Positions 1 to 6,782 of a stretch of 25,513 nucleotides of DNA are shown piece by piece. The translations under genes and the position numbers were made by a program. The first letter of the stretch is position 1; every line of letters begins with the position of its first letter. Source of the DNA: Enterocloster lavalensis (GTDB lineage Bacteria; Bacillota; Clostridia; Lachnospirales; Lachnospiraceae); contig NZ_CABJCG010000036.1 in the NCBI RefSeq assembly GCF_902364025.1, forward strand, positions 1 to 25,513, read 5' to 3'. The notes under the pieces were generated by a model. It was given only the letters and a program-made list of their open reading frames with translations. It was not told the DNA's origin and did not search any database.

Positions 1-46
1 GGATTCCGGACTTTCACCGGTTAGAAACGTGCGCCGCCGGGCGCAC
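1..46 (-). mobile_element. Probable 5' end of a group II intron, truncated by the window edge
   Basis: Read leftward from position 46, the sequence begins GTGCGCCCGG, matching the GTGCG start typical of bacterial group II introns. After a short arm that can fold on GTGCGCC/GGCGCAC, it continues CTAACCGGTGAAAGTCCGG, a CCGG/CCGG hairpin around GTGAAAGT of the kind common in domain I of such introns. The candidate 5' splice point lies four bases past the U-tract of the DUF4446 terminator. Class C group II introns are known to insert just after intrinsic terminators, so the position fits. The catalytic domain V, reverse transcriptase and 3' end would all lie outside the window. A plain repeat or an unrelated structured RNA remains possible. 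The motif match is by memory of the family, not by search. Confidence 0.5.
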
Positions 47-50
47 ATTT

Positions 51-81
51 AAAAACGGCCAACCTTCCCGGTCAGCCGTTT
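51..81 (-). terminator. Intrinsic terminator after the DUF4446 gene
   Basis: Leftward RNA folds into a 12-bp stem (arms 70-81 and 53-64, with two G-U pairs) closed by a GGGAA loop. It is followed at once by five U residues. It lies 18 bases past the DUF4446 stop and ends the parA-parB-DUF4446 block. Confidence 0.85.
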
Positions 82-98
82 CCAAATTCAATCTCTTC

Positions 99-611
99 CT
101 ATCCTCTTTTAATGTATCCCATGGCCTGTTCAAGGGCCTCCTGCTCCTCATTTCCGAGCACAATTTCAGTTTGTCCCATATCCACGACCTTCACATAGAT
201 GTAACATCCTTCCCGGCTGTGCACACAGTTCAAAATAAAACCGCTGTTGGTGTAATCCAACAGCGCAACCACACTGCTGAGATTTCCACCCATCCCTTTA
301 AACGCATTATACTTCACAATTCCTACTTTTTGCAGAGACGCACGCGAATTCCGGTTCAAGGTTCGCATCGAGTCTTTGTTCGCGCGGTCCTCGGCCTTCA
401 GGCTGCGGATTTCATCAATCAGATCTAAAATCACATCCTCCAGCGTCTCCGCGTCTTTTCCCTGCATAAAATAGTCATACTTACGGTTTAACGTCCCGAT
501 TTTTGCAAGAGCAACTATTACCAAAATCAGCAGTACGACTACCAAAACCAAAAGGGCAATGATAATATATGCCGGATCAATCGGAAATAGGTTCAAAATG
601 CTGTTTTCCAT
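99..611 (-). CDS. DUF4446 family membrane protein
   Basis: A 170-residue protein with one N-terminal membrane helix (about residues 13-37, rich in V, L and I), a short charged coiled-coil-like stretch (about 38-75) and a compact C-terminal domain containing VGIVKYNAF and SGFILNCVHSREG. This matches the DUF4446 family, which is often found next to parB in Firmicutes; its function is unknown. The ATG at 611 is chosen because AAGGAG sits 11 bases before it, whereas the upstream in-frame TTG at 620 is only 2 bases from that ribosome binding site. It lies 140 bases downstream of parB, and that gap has only weak promoter-like hexamers, so cotranscription with parA-parB is likely. A terminator follows. 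A role in envelope or chromosome biology is suggested only by position. Confidence 0.85.
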   Translation of the reverse strand: MENSILNLFPIDPAYIIIALLVLVVVLLILVIVALAKIGTLNRKYDYFMQGKDAETLEDVILDLIDEIRSLKAEDRANKDSMRTLNRNSRASLQKVGIVKYNAFKGMGGNLSSVVALLDYTNSGFILNCVHSREGCYIYVKVVDMGQTEIVLGNEEQEALEQAMGYIKRG

Positions 612-751
612 TGTACGCAAATCTCCTTTATGTCTTTTGTCTCATTTCCCATCCCCATATATTGTATACAAATGACTGTCCAGCCGCTTTCATGTCCGCT
701 TCCTATTGTCAAACCCAACTCCTGCACGAAATCGCTGAACAGCTGCGTTGT

Positions 752-1699
752 TTACCGGATTGACTCGATCATCTCCACAATCCGTTCCAACTCCGCCTCT
801 GAGTAATACTCAATCTCAACTCTGCCTTTGTTCTTGTCCTTGTTGTGGATCGTAACCTTAGTCCCCATTATGGTTTTCATTCTCTCTTCCAGGTTCTGGT
901 AGATCAGGTTGAGGCTGTTCTCTTCCTTCTTGGGTTTTTCCTCTTCCCCCGCCTCCCGGGCCATTCTCTTGACCAGCCGTTCTGTTTCCCGGACGCTGAG
1001 GCCGCCGTCCACGATCATCTTGGCTGCCTTCAACTGCAGTTCCTTGTCATCCAGACCCAGCAGCGCTCTGGCGTGTCCGCTGGAAATCATATTGTTAATC
1101 ACCAAATCCTGAATCGCCTCGTCCAGCTTCAAAAGCCGCATAGCATTGGCCACCGTGGTCCTGTTTTTAGCCACCCGCTCTGCGATCTCCTCCTGCTTCA
1201 GCCCAAATTCCTGAATCAACTGCTGGTAAGCTCTTCCTTCTTCAATGGGATTCAAATCCGCCCGCTGTACGTTTTCGATCAGAGCGATCTCCATACTCTC
1301 CTGACGGCTGTACTCTCCCACCACTACAGGAACTTCCTTCAATCCGGCCATCTTGGCAGCTCTCCAGCGCCTTTCTCCGGCAATAATCTCGTAGAAAGCG
1401 CCCTTTTTCTGAACCAATAAAGGCTGAAGAACACCGCGCTTTTTGATCGATTCCGCCAGTTCCGCCATCTGTTCCTCATTGAAATCCACTCGGGGCTGCT
1501 CCTTGTTTGGTTCGATCAGCGCAACCTTGACCATCAATCTGCCGGTAGGATTCTCCTCCACTGTTTCGGCGGCTCCTTCCTCCGCAGCTGCCGCTTTCTT
1601 TCTTCTGACCGCGGCCTTAACCGCTTCATTCTCACTTTCCTTGATGATATCTTCACCAAAAATGGCGCCAAGACCTTTCCCTAAACCCTTTTTTGCCAT
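752..1699 (-). CDS. parB: Chromosome-partitioning protein ParB (Spo0J family)
   Basis: A 315-residue ParB, normal in length. The N-terminal KKGLGKGLGAIF segment is the ParA-stimulating peptide. The CTP-binding ParB/Sulfiredoxin domain carries GERRWRA and ENVQRADLNPIEE. A helix-turn-helix for parS binding follows (around EEIAERVAKNRTTVANAMRLL), and the C-terminal dimer domain ends the protein. ParB loads at parS, spreads as a CTP-dependent clamp and helps ParA segregate origins. Two perfect parS sites lie nearby at 2642 and 3725. The ATG at 1699 shares one base with the parA stop (TGATG), implying translational coupling. A GTG at 1702 is an equally possible start, since GGAG lies 7 bases before it against 10 for the ATG. 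Confidence 0.97.
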   Translation of the reverse strand: MAKKGLGKGLGAIFGEDIIKESENEAVKAAVRRKKAAAAEEGAAETVEENPTGRLMVKVALIEPNKEQPRVDFNEEQMAELAESIKKRGVLQPLLVQKKGAFYEIIAGERRWRAAKMAGLKEVPVVVGEYSRQESMEIALIENVQRADLNPIEEGRAYQQLIQEFGLKQEEIAERVAKNRTTVANAMRLLKLDEAIQDLVINNMISSGHARALLGLDDKELQLKAAKMIVDGGLSVRETERLVKRMAREAGEEEKPKKEENSLNLIYQNLEERMKTIMGTKVTIHNKDKNKGRVEIEYYSEAELERIVEMIESIR

Positions 1700-2469
1700 C
1701 ACAAATCTTCTCCTCTACTCATAACTTCCGCCGCCAACATCCGGTAGCTCTCCGCCCCAGTAGACCTTGTATCATACTGATTGATCGACATTCCATGACT
1801 GGGCGCTTCGGCCAGACGGACATTTCGCGGGATAATTGTCTTATAAATTGTCCTGTTCAGATTGCTCTTAACATTCTCAACAACCTCCAGTGAAAGGTTT
1901 GTCCGCGCATCATACATGGTAAACACAACCCCCTCCAATTCTAGGCCGGGATTCAGTTTGCGCTTTACCAGATCCACTGTCTTTAAAACCTGTCCCAGCC
2001 CTTCCAGCGCATAATACTCACACTGGATGGGAACCAACACCGTATCAGCCGCCGTCAGCGCGTTGATGGTCAGAATATTCAGAGACGGTGGGCAATCAAT
2101 CAGGATAAAGTCGTAATCATCCTTGATCTTCTCCAAATAACTGCGCAACAGTTTTTCCTTGTCCTCGATCTCCTGAAATTCAATCTCAGCTCCCGCCAGA
2201 TTCATATCCGAAGGAAGAATGTCCAGATTTTTCTGAATTTCCGCGATGCGGCACTCCTCAAACGTGACCTCTTCCGTCAACAAATCATACACTGTATTTT
2301 CAATATCTTCACGCTCCAGCCCCAGCCCGCTGCTGGCATTTCCCTGGGGATCAAAATCCACCAAAAGAACATGCTGTCCGGCTTCCGCAAGACAGGCCGA
2401 AAGATTAATAGCCGTGGTCGTTTTACCAACCCCGCCCTTCTGATTCGTAATTGCAATAATTCTTGCCAT
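1699..2469 (-). CDS. parA: Chromosome-partitioning ATPase ParA (Soj)
   Basis: A 256-residue ParA/Soj ATPase. It opens MARIIAITNQKGGVGKTTT, which contains the deviant Walker A motif (KGGVGKTT). ILIDCPPSL is the Walker B region. It binds DNA non-specifically as an ATP dimer and cooperates with ParB; in B. subtilis it also modulates DnaA. An in-frame extension to 2598 exists, but it is rejected: AAGGA sits 8 bases before the ATG at 2469 and the family starts here. A TATAAT hexamer at 2524-2529 (reverse strand) is a candidate -10 but lacks a good -35. The stop overlaps the parB start. No Noc-type second ParB is seen in the window. Confidence 0.97.
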   Translation of the reverse strand: MARIIAITNQKGGVGKTTTAINLSACLAEAGQHVLLVDFDPQGNASSGLGLEREDIENTVYDLLTEEVTFEECRIAEIQKNLDILPSDMNLAGAEIEFQEIEDKEKLLRSYLEKIKDDYDFILIDCPPSLNILTINALTAADTVLVPIQCEYYALEGLGQVLKTVDLVKRKLNPGLELEGVVFTMYDARTNLSLEVVENVKSNLNRTIYKTIIPRNVRLAEAPSHGMSINQYDTRSTGAESYRMLAAEVMSRGEDL

Positions 2470-2641
2470 TTGTGATTTCCTTTCTGAAAGGACTATATAG
2501 AATATGTATCGCCGATTGATCAGATTATACACGCGGACAGAGTAACCGCGAACTGCTCTATATTTTCCGCTAACAGTGATTATAACACACCGTACCATAT
2601 TTTCCTATTGGAAAATAGCAGAATGTTGGATTTTTTAAAAA

Positions 2642-2657
2642 TGTTTCACGTGAAACA
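2642..2657. other. parS centromere site, copy 1
   Basis: TGTTTCACGTGAAACA is the perfect 16-bp palindromic consensus for ParB nucleation known from B. subtilis and most bacteria. It lies in the divergent gap between parA and the hydrolase gene, 28 bp before the -35 hexamer of the hydrolase promoter. Confidence 0.97.
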
Positions 2658-2684
2658 TTAAGAATAAATTAATTTACTACCCCG

Positions 2685-2713
2685 TTGTATAAAATAACCG
2701 CTTGTATTATAAT
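2685..2713 (+). promoter_or_regulatory. Sigma-A-like promoter of the hydrolase gene
   Basis: TTGTAT (2685-2690), a 17-bp spacer and a perfect TATAAT (2708-2713). The predicted start near 2720 leaves a leader of about 50 bases with the ribosome binding site at its end. ParB bound at the neighbouring parS could sterically affect it (inference). Confidence 0.7.
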
Positions 2714-2768
2714 AAGAAAGAACACTTATTCACTGTATTTCGGAATAAACAGTCAGGAGCGTCGATAC

Positions 2769-3719
2769 ATGAAAACCAGAAATAAATTGCTTACATTACT
2801 CATACTCTCCGCAGGTGCTGCCACTGCTACCGCTCTGATCAACAAAGCGGTCAAAATCAGTGCGACATCTAAAAATGTACTCAGTGATCCTGAATCTCTT
2901 TGCTACAAATGGAGATTGGGAAATATTCATTATACAAAAGCGGGAACTGGAAAACCTCTCTTGCTGGTTCATGACCTGACCCCTTCCAGCAGCGGCTACG
3001 AGTGGACGGCTATTGCCGGACGTCTGGCAGAAACTTATACGGTGTACACCATCGATTTGCTGGGCTGCGGCCGCTCGGAGAAACCGAACCTGACTTACAC
3101 CAACTACCTCTACGTGCAGCTGATCTCCGATTTTATCAAATCAGAAATCGGCCACCGTACCGATGTGATCGCAACAGGCGCTTCTGCGGCTCTGGCGGTC
3201 ATGGCCTGCGGCAATAGTCCCGAACTCTTTGACCGGCTGATGTTTATCAATCCTGACAGCCTTCTGGCATGCAGTCAGGTCTCGGGCAGACATGCCAAGC
3301 TCTACAAGTTTATGCTTGACTTGCCGATCGCCGGCACACTGCTCTATCACATCGCCACCAGCCGCAAGTCGTTGACTGAAGAATTAAAGGCAACCTGTTT
3401 CTACAATCCTTACATGGTCAGAACTTCTATGTTGGACGCATATCATGAAGCGGCTCACTTAGGTGAGTCTCCAAAATCTGTCTATGCCAGCGTCCGCTGC
3501 CATTACACAAAATGTAACATTGTCAATGCTCTGAAAAAAATTGACAACAGTATTTACCTTTTGGGCGGAGACGGGGAAGAATCGATTCAGGAACGCTTTG
3601 ACGAATATAAGGTAATAAATCCAATTATCGAGTATTCCCTGATCGCCAACACAAAACACTTACCTCAACTTGAAAAACCAGGCGAGGTATTGAAGGCAAT
3701 TCAAACCTATTTTTCCTGA
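2769..3719 (+). CDS. Membrane-anchored alpha/beta hydrolase with altered active-site motifs
   Basis: A 316-residue protein with an N-terminal hydrophobic segment (about residues 7-27) that looks like a membrane anchor or uncleaved signal, then an alpha/beta-hydrolase fold. LLLVHDLTPSS (65-75) is the oxyanion-loop strand, with HD where HG is usual. IDLLGCGRSEKP (95-106) is the typical DxxGxGxS stretch. GASAA (137-141) is the nucleophile elbow: Ser139 is kept, but the final Gly of GxSxG is Ala. NTKHLPQLEKP (294-304) supplies the likely catalytic His297. The acid residue is unclear, perhaps in LGGDGEES. The substrate is unknown. The ATG at 2769 is chosen over 2685 because AGGAG lies 9 bases upstream and 2685 is inside the promoter. 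The gene is bracketed by two parS sites, is read towards the origin and ends at its own terminator. Confidence 0.85.
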   Translation: MKTRNKLLTLLILSAGAATATALINKAVKISATSKNVLSDPESLCYKWRLGNIHYTKAGTGKPLLLVHDLTPSSSGYEWTAIAGRLAETYTVYTIDLLGCGRSEKPNLTYTNYLYVQLISDFIKSEIGHRTDVIATGASAALAVMACGNSPELFDRLMFINPDSLLACSQVSGRHAKLYKFMLDLPIAGTLLYHIATSRKSLTEELKATCFYNPYMVRTSMLDAYHEAAHLGESPKSVYASVRCHYTKCNIVNALKKIDNSIYLLGGDGEESIQERFDEYKVINPIIEYSLIANTKHLPQLEKPGEVLKAIQTYFS

Positions 3720-3724
3720 CAAAA

Positions 3725-3740
3725 TGTTTCACGTGAAACA
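3725..3740. other. parS centromere site, copy 2
   Basis: A second identical perfect palindrome, TGTTTCACGTGAAACA. It starts 6 bases after the hydrolase stop and just before its terminator hairpin. The two copies are 1083 bp apart start to start. Confidence 0.97.
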
Positions 3741-3743
3741 TTC

Positions 3744-3782
3744 AATGGTTCGGCTGACCTATCTCTCATCCGAACCATTTTT
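3744..3782 (+). terminator. Intrinsic terminator after the hydrolase gene
   Basis: A perfect 10-bp stem (AATGGTTCGG at 3744-3753 with CCGAACCATT at 3770-3779), a 16-base loop and a run of five T (3778-3782). It lies 42 bases before the nfo start codon. Confidence 0.85.
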
Positions 3783-3823
3783 AAATGAAAATCAACTCAA
3801 ATGAAAGACGAGGAACCAAACCT

Positions 3824-4657
3824 ATGCTGAGAATTGGCTGCCATCTGTCATCCTCCAAAGGCTACGAAGCCATGGCCAAGGATGCGATGAAAATAAAGGC
3901 AAACACATTTCAATTTTTTACCCGGAATCCGCGGGGCGGCAACGCAAAAGCCATTGATCCCCAGGATGTGGCCCGATTTCAGGCCACCGCAAACGCCCAG
4001 GACATCACCCCGATCCTGGCCCACGCCCCCTACACGCTAAACGCCTGTTCCGCAGACGAAAACATCCGTGATTTTGCCAAACGAACCATGACGGACGATT
4101 TAGCCCGCATGGAGTACACTCCGGGAAATATGTATAACTTTCATCCGGGAAGCCACGTAAAACAAGGGGTTGAAGTGGGAATCACCTATATCGCACAGAT
4201 GCTAAATGAGATCCTCACCCCCGACCAAACCACCACGGTTCTGCTGGAAACAATGGCCGGAAAAGGAAGCGAGGTAGGCGGACGCTTTGAGGAACTCCGC
4301 GAAATTCTGGATCGCGTGGAGCTCAACCAGAAAATGGGTGTCTGCCTGGATACCTGCCATGTCTGGGACGGCGGGTATGATATTGCCAACCATCTGGATG
4401 AAGTGCTGGATGAATTTGACCGAATCATTGGCCTTTCCCGATTAAAGGCAATTCATCTGAACAATACCCAGAATCCATTGGGCGCTCACAAGGACCGCCA
4501 CGCCACCCTCACTACCGGCCATATTCCCTTAGAAGCTCTGATTCGCATCATCAACCACCCTGCTCTGCGCAAGCTTCCCTACTATTTAGAGACCCCAAAT
4601 GACCTGGACGGCTACGCAGCGGAAATTGCCCTGATGCGAGACTCCTATATCGAATAA
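3824..4657 (+). CDS. nfo: Endonuclease IV (AP endonuclease)
   Basis: A 277-residue class II AP endonuclease that cuts 5' to abasic sites in base-excision repair using three metal ions in a TIM barrel. The ligand set can be seen in order: His67 (AHAPY), His107 (NFHPGSH), Glu142 (LLETMAGKG), Asp176 and His179 (CLDTCHVWD), His211 (IHLNN), Asp224 and His226 (HKDRH), and Glu256 (YYLETP). The usual HLNDS motif reads HLNNT here. The ATG at 3824 is chosen because an AGGA box lies 9 bases upstream and the family begins at MLRIGCH. An in-frame ATG at 3785 abuts the terminator and lacks a site. No clear promoter is seen between the terminator and the gene, so expression may rest on read-through or a weak promoter. 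It is read towards the origin. Confidence 0.95.
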   Translation: MLRIGCHLSSSKGYEAMAKDAMKIKANTFQFFTRNPRGGNAKAIDPQDVARFQATANAQDITPILAHAPYTLNACSADENIRDFAKRTMTDDLARMEYTPGNMYNFHPGSHVKQGVEVGITYIAQMLNEILTPDQTTTVLLETMAGKGSEVGGRFEELREILDRVELNQKMGVCLDTCHVWDGGYDIANHLDEVLDEFDRIIGLSRLKAIHLNNTQNPLGAHKDRHATLTTGHIPLEALIRIINHPALRKLPYYLETPNDLDGYAAEIALMRDSYIE

Positions 4658-4880
4658 ACCCTTCAACATACGCTGGCCCGATGGAACGTGTTTTCAATAC
4701 AGATTTGAGTCATTCATAGCAATACCAATCCTGATTTGTCATCCTAAGATACACCGACAAATATCAGCACCACCCCCAATCCTCAAATCAAGAAAAGCAC
4801 TCCTCAACGGGCCAGCCTAAATATGCACCAAAAACACATCCTCTCATCCCACCACTCTTCTCTCCCACCCACTCAAACGC
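4658..4880. other. Gene-free, A/C-rich intergenic stretch
   Basis: No supported gene is found between convergent nfo and the YeiH-family gene. The + strand is conspicuously rich in A and C and poor in G. A 9-bp inverted repeat (GCTGGCCCG at 4672-4680, CGGGCCAGC at 4808-4816) spans most of it. No terminator for nfo is evident, and no promoter or known RNA is recognised. Confidence 0.5.
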
Positions 4881-4916
4881 AAAAAAAAATAGAGAAAACC
4901 CATCGGATTTCTCTAT
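4881..4916 (-). terminator. Intrinsic terminator of the YeiH-family gene
   Basis: A 9-bp perfect stem (ATAGAGAAA at 4889-4897 with TTTCTCTAT at 4908-4916). In the leftward RNA it is followed by nine U residues (A run at 4881-4889). It lies 23 bases past the stop codon. Confidence 0.88.
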
Positions 4917-4939
4917 CATTCCCACATTCTATTCCATCA

Positions 4940-5935
4940 TTAAATTCCCAATAAACTCACTCCGGTAATTGCTCCCCAGCAACAAATTCCCATAAAAATT
5001 GGCTTTCCCCCGGTCGTCACCAGCTTCACCAGGTCTGTATTCACGCCGATGGCCGCCATCGCCATGACGATTAAAAACTTGCTGGCATCCTTCAGCCCCC
5101 CAACCAGCCAAACCGGAAGCCCGCAAACCGTGGTGATCACAGATGCGATCACAAAGTATAACACAAACATCGGAAATACCTTGCTCAATTTTACGCTCTC
5201 CGCACTCTCCTCTTTCTTCGCCCTCACAAAAGCCAGCACAACGGTGATGGGGATAATCGCCAACGTTCTGGTCATCTTGACGATAGCCGCCGTATCCAGC
5301 GTATTACTTCCATGAATACCATCCCAAGCCGCGGCCGCCGCTGTCACAGAGGAGGTATCGTTAATCGCCGTTCCGGCAAACATACCAAACTGTGCGTCGT
5401 TTAATCCCAGCGCGCTTCCAAGTGCCGGAAATACCAGGGCTGCAATCACATTAAATAGGAAAATCACGGATATTGCCTGGGCAATCTCCTCGTCGTCCGC
5501 ACCGATCACCGGCGCAGTCGCCGCAATCGCCGATCCGCCGCAGATGGATGATCCCACACCCACCAATGTTGCGATCTTAGGCGAAACTTTCAAAAACTTC
5601 TGTAAAACATAAGCCACAATCAGCGAGATGGAAATTGTACTCACTATAATCGGCAGCGATCCTTTTCCGGTCTCCAGCACACTTCCCAGATTCATGCCAA
5701 ATCCCAGCAGCACTACCGCAGCCTGCAAAATCACCTTGGAGGTAAACTTAATGCCGCTCTGTTCCCGCTCCAACCGGTTGCCCCTGCTCCGCAGCAAAGT
5801 CCCCAGTCCCATTGCGCCCAAAATTGCAAATACCGGTCCTCCAATAATCGGTACAACTTTGCCTAAAAAATAACAGGGCACTGCAATGCAAAAACACAGC
5901 AGCACCCCTCGCCAACGCTCTCTCACTCGTTCCAT
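4940..5935 (-). CDS. YeiH/YadS family putative sulfate exporter (multi-pass membrane protein)
   Basis: A 331-residue, very hydrophobic protein with roughly nine to eleven predicted membrane segments. It carries the family hallmarks [20 protein letters not shown] and [14 protein letters not shown]. It belongs to the Cons_hypoth698 / YeiH family (PF03601), annotated as putative sulfate exporters although substrate evidence is thin. The ATG at 5935 is preferred over 5950: GGAGG lies 8 bases before it, while the upstream ATG overlaps that ribosome binding site. A sigma-A-type promoter (5987-6015) and its own terminator make this a single-gene unit. It separates rsmG from the parA-parB block, where many Firmicutes have noc or parA directly. 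Confidence 0.88.
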   Translation of the reverse strand: MERVRERWRGVLLCFCIAVPCYFLGKVVPIIGGPVFAILGAMGLGTLLRSRGNRLEREQSGIKFTSKVILQAAVVLLGFGMNLGSVLETGKGSLPIIVSTISISLIVAYVLQKFLKVSPKIATLVGVGSSICGGSAIAATAPVIGADDEEIAQAISVIFLFNVIAALVFPALGSALGLNDAQFGMFAGTAINDTSSVTAAAAAWDGIHGSNTLDTAAIVKMTRTLAIIPITVVLAFVRAKKEESAESVKLSKVFPMFVLYFVIASVITTVCGLPVWLVGGLKDASKFLIVMAMAAIGVNTDLVKLVTTGGKPIFMGICCWGAITGVSLLGI

Positions 5936-5986
5936 TTCCTTGTCCTCCATTTTTTTACCATAATTTGCCTGTTTCAGCTGGTGACA

Positions 5987-6015
5987 AGTATATCATGAAG
6001 TGTAGATAACGTAAA
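5987..6015 (-). promoter_or_regulatory. Promoter of the YeiH-family gene
   Basis: On the reverse strand: TTTACG (6015-6010), a 17-bp spacer, then TATACT (5992-5987). It is placed about 50 bases before the start codon, in an AT-rich gap after rsmG. Confidence 0.6.
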
Positions 6016-6050
6016 GTTATTATTCTTTATTTATCTATAATATTTTATTA

Positions 6051-6782
6051 TCAACGTAGCGGTTCCTTTGTGGGCAGCCCCGCTTTGCGCGGATACTTAC
6101 CGGAAATAGCCTTCATTTTCCGGATGCGAATCAGGGATCGGCTCGCATCCGCCCCCGGAAGCGTAAATTTCTCCACCTGTTCTACCTCGCCGCCCAGAAT
6201 TTTCACCGCCCGTTTTCCCGCTTCCAGCTCCTCTTCGATCTCGCCGGACTTGTAGGGCACAAAATACCCCCCAACCTTCACAAAGGGCATGCAGTATTCC
6301 GACAGCGAAGCCAGATTCGCCACCGCGCGGGACACGCACAGGTCAAATCGCTCCCTGTATTGTAAATTTCTTCCAAAATCTTCCGCTCTACCGTGAACTG
6401 CGGTGATATCCTCCAACCCCAATTCTTCACACACGTCCATCAGAAACCGAACCCGCTTATTCAGGGAATCCAGCAACGTCACCTTCAGCTCCGGGAACGC
6501 AATCTTTAACGGAATCCCCGGAAAACCGGCCCCGGTTCCCACATCCATCAGCGTTTTACCCGCAAGCGCCTCCGTTCCCATCAGCTTCACCAGGGAAAGG
6601 CTGTCTGTAAAATGCTTTGTCACCACATCCTGCTCCTCTGTGATCGCGGTCAGGTTCATCACCTTGTTCCGCTCCACAAGAAGCTCGTAATAGCGGAAAA
6701 ACTGCTCCAGCTGCCCCCCATTTAAGGCAATCCCCAGCTCTCCCGCCTCCCGCTTCATCTGATCTGCAAAACGATCCGTCAT
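6051..6782 (-). CDS. rsmG: 16S rRNA (guanine-N7) methyltransferase RsmG (GidB)
   Basis: A 243-residue S-adenosylmethionine-dependent methyltransferase that makes m7G527 in the 530 loop of 16S rRNA. Loss of this modification in several bacteria gives low-level streptomycin resistance. The SAM-binding motif is [14 protein letters not shown] (about residues 79-92); the N-terminal [10 protein letters not shown] and the later CVSRAVANL and PYKSG stretches are family signatures. Its ATG overlaps the mnmG stop by four bases (ATGA), a sign of translational coupling in the mnmE-mnmG-rsmG group. The C-terminal tail after RIRKM is basic and somewhat extended. No strong terminator is seen after the stop; the following 60 bases are AT-rich. 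Confidence 0.96.
   Translation of the reverse strand: MTDRFADQMKREAGELGIALNGGQLEQFFRYYELLVERNKVMNLTAITEEQDVVTKHFTDSLSLVKLMGTEALAGKTLMDVGTGAGFPGIPLKIAFPELKVTLLDSLNKRVRFLMDVCEELGLEDITAVHGRAEDFGRNLQYRERFDLCVSRAVANLASLSEYCMPFVKVGGYFVPYKSGEIEEELEAGKRAVKILGGEVEQVEKFTLPGADASRSLIRIRKMKAISGKYPRKAGLPTKEPLR

Noticed and set aside
1..46. A cobalamin-type riboswitch fragment (CCGGTGAAAGTCCGG)
   Set aside because: The motif resembles one part of that riboswitch, but the GTGCGCC start and the place just past a terminator fit a group II intron better. The rest of the riboswitch core is not seen.
621..751. A promoter for the DUF4446 gene in the gap after parB
   Set aside because: Only weak hexamers are present (for example TGGACA with TATGGG), so they are not called. 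No terminator after parB is clear either.
4672..4816. A 9-bp inverted repeat as ends of an insertion sequence
   Set aside because: The enclosed 127 bp has no transposase remnant and no target duplication was seen, so it is noted only as part of the intergenic stretch.
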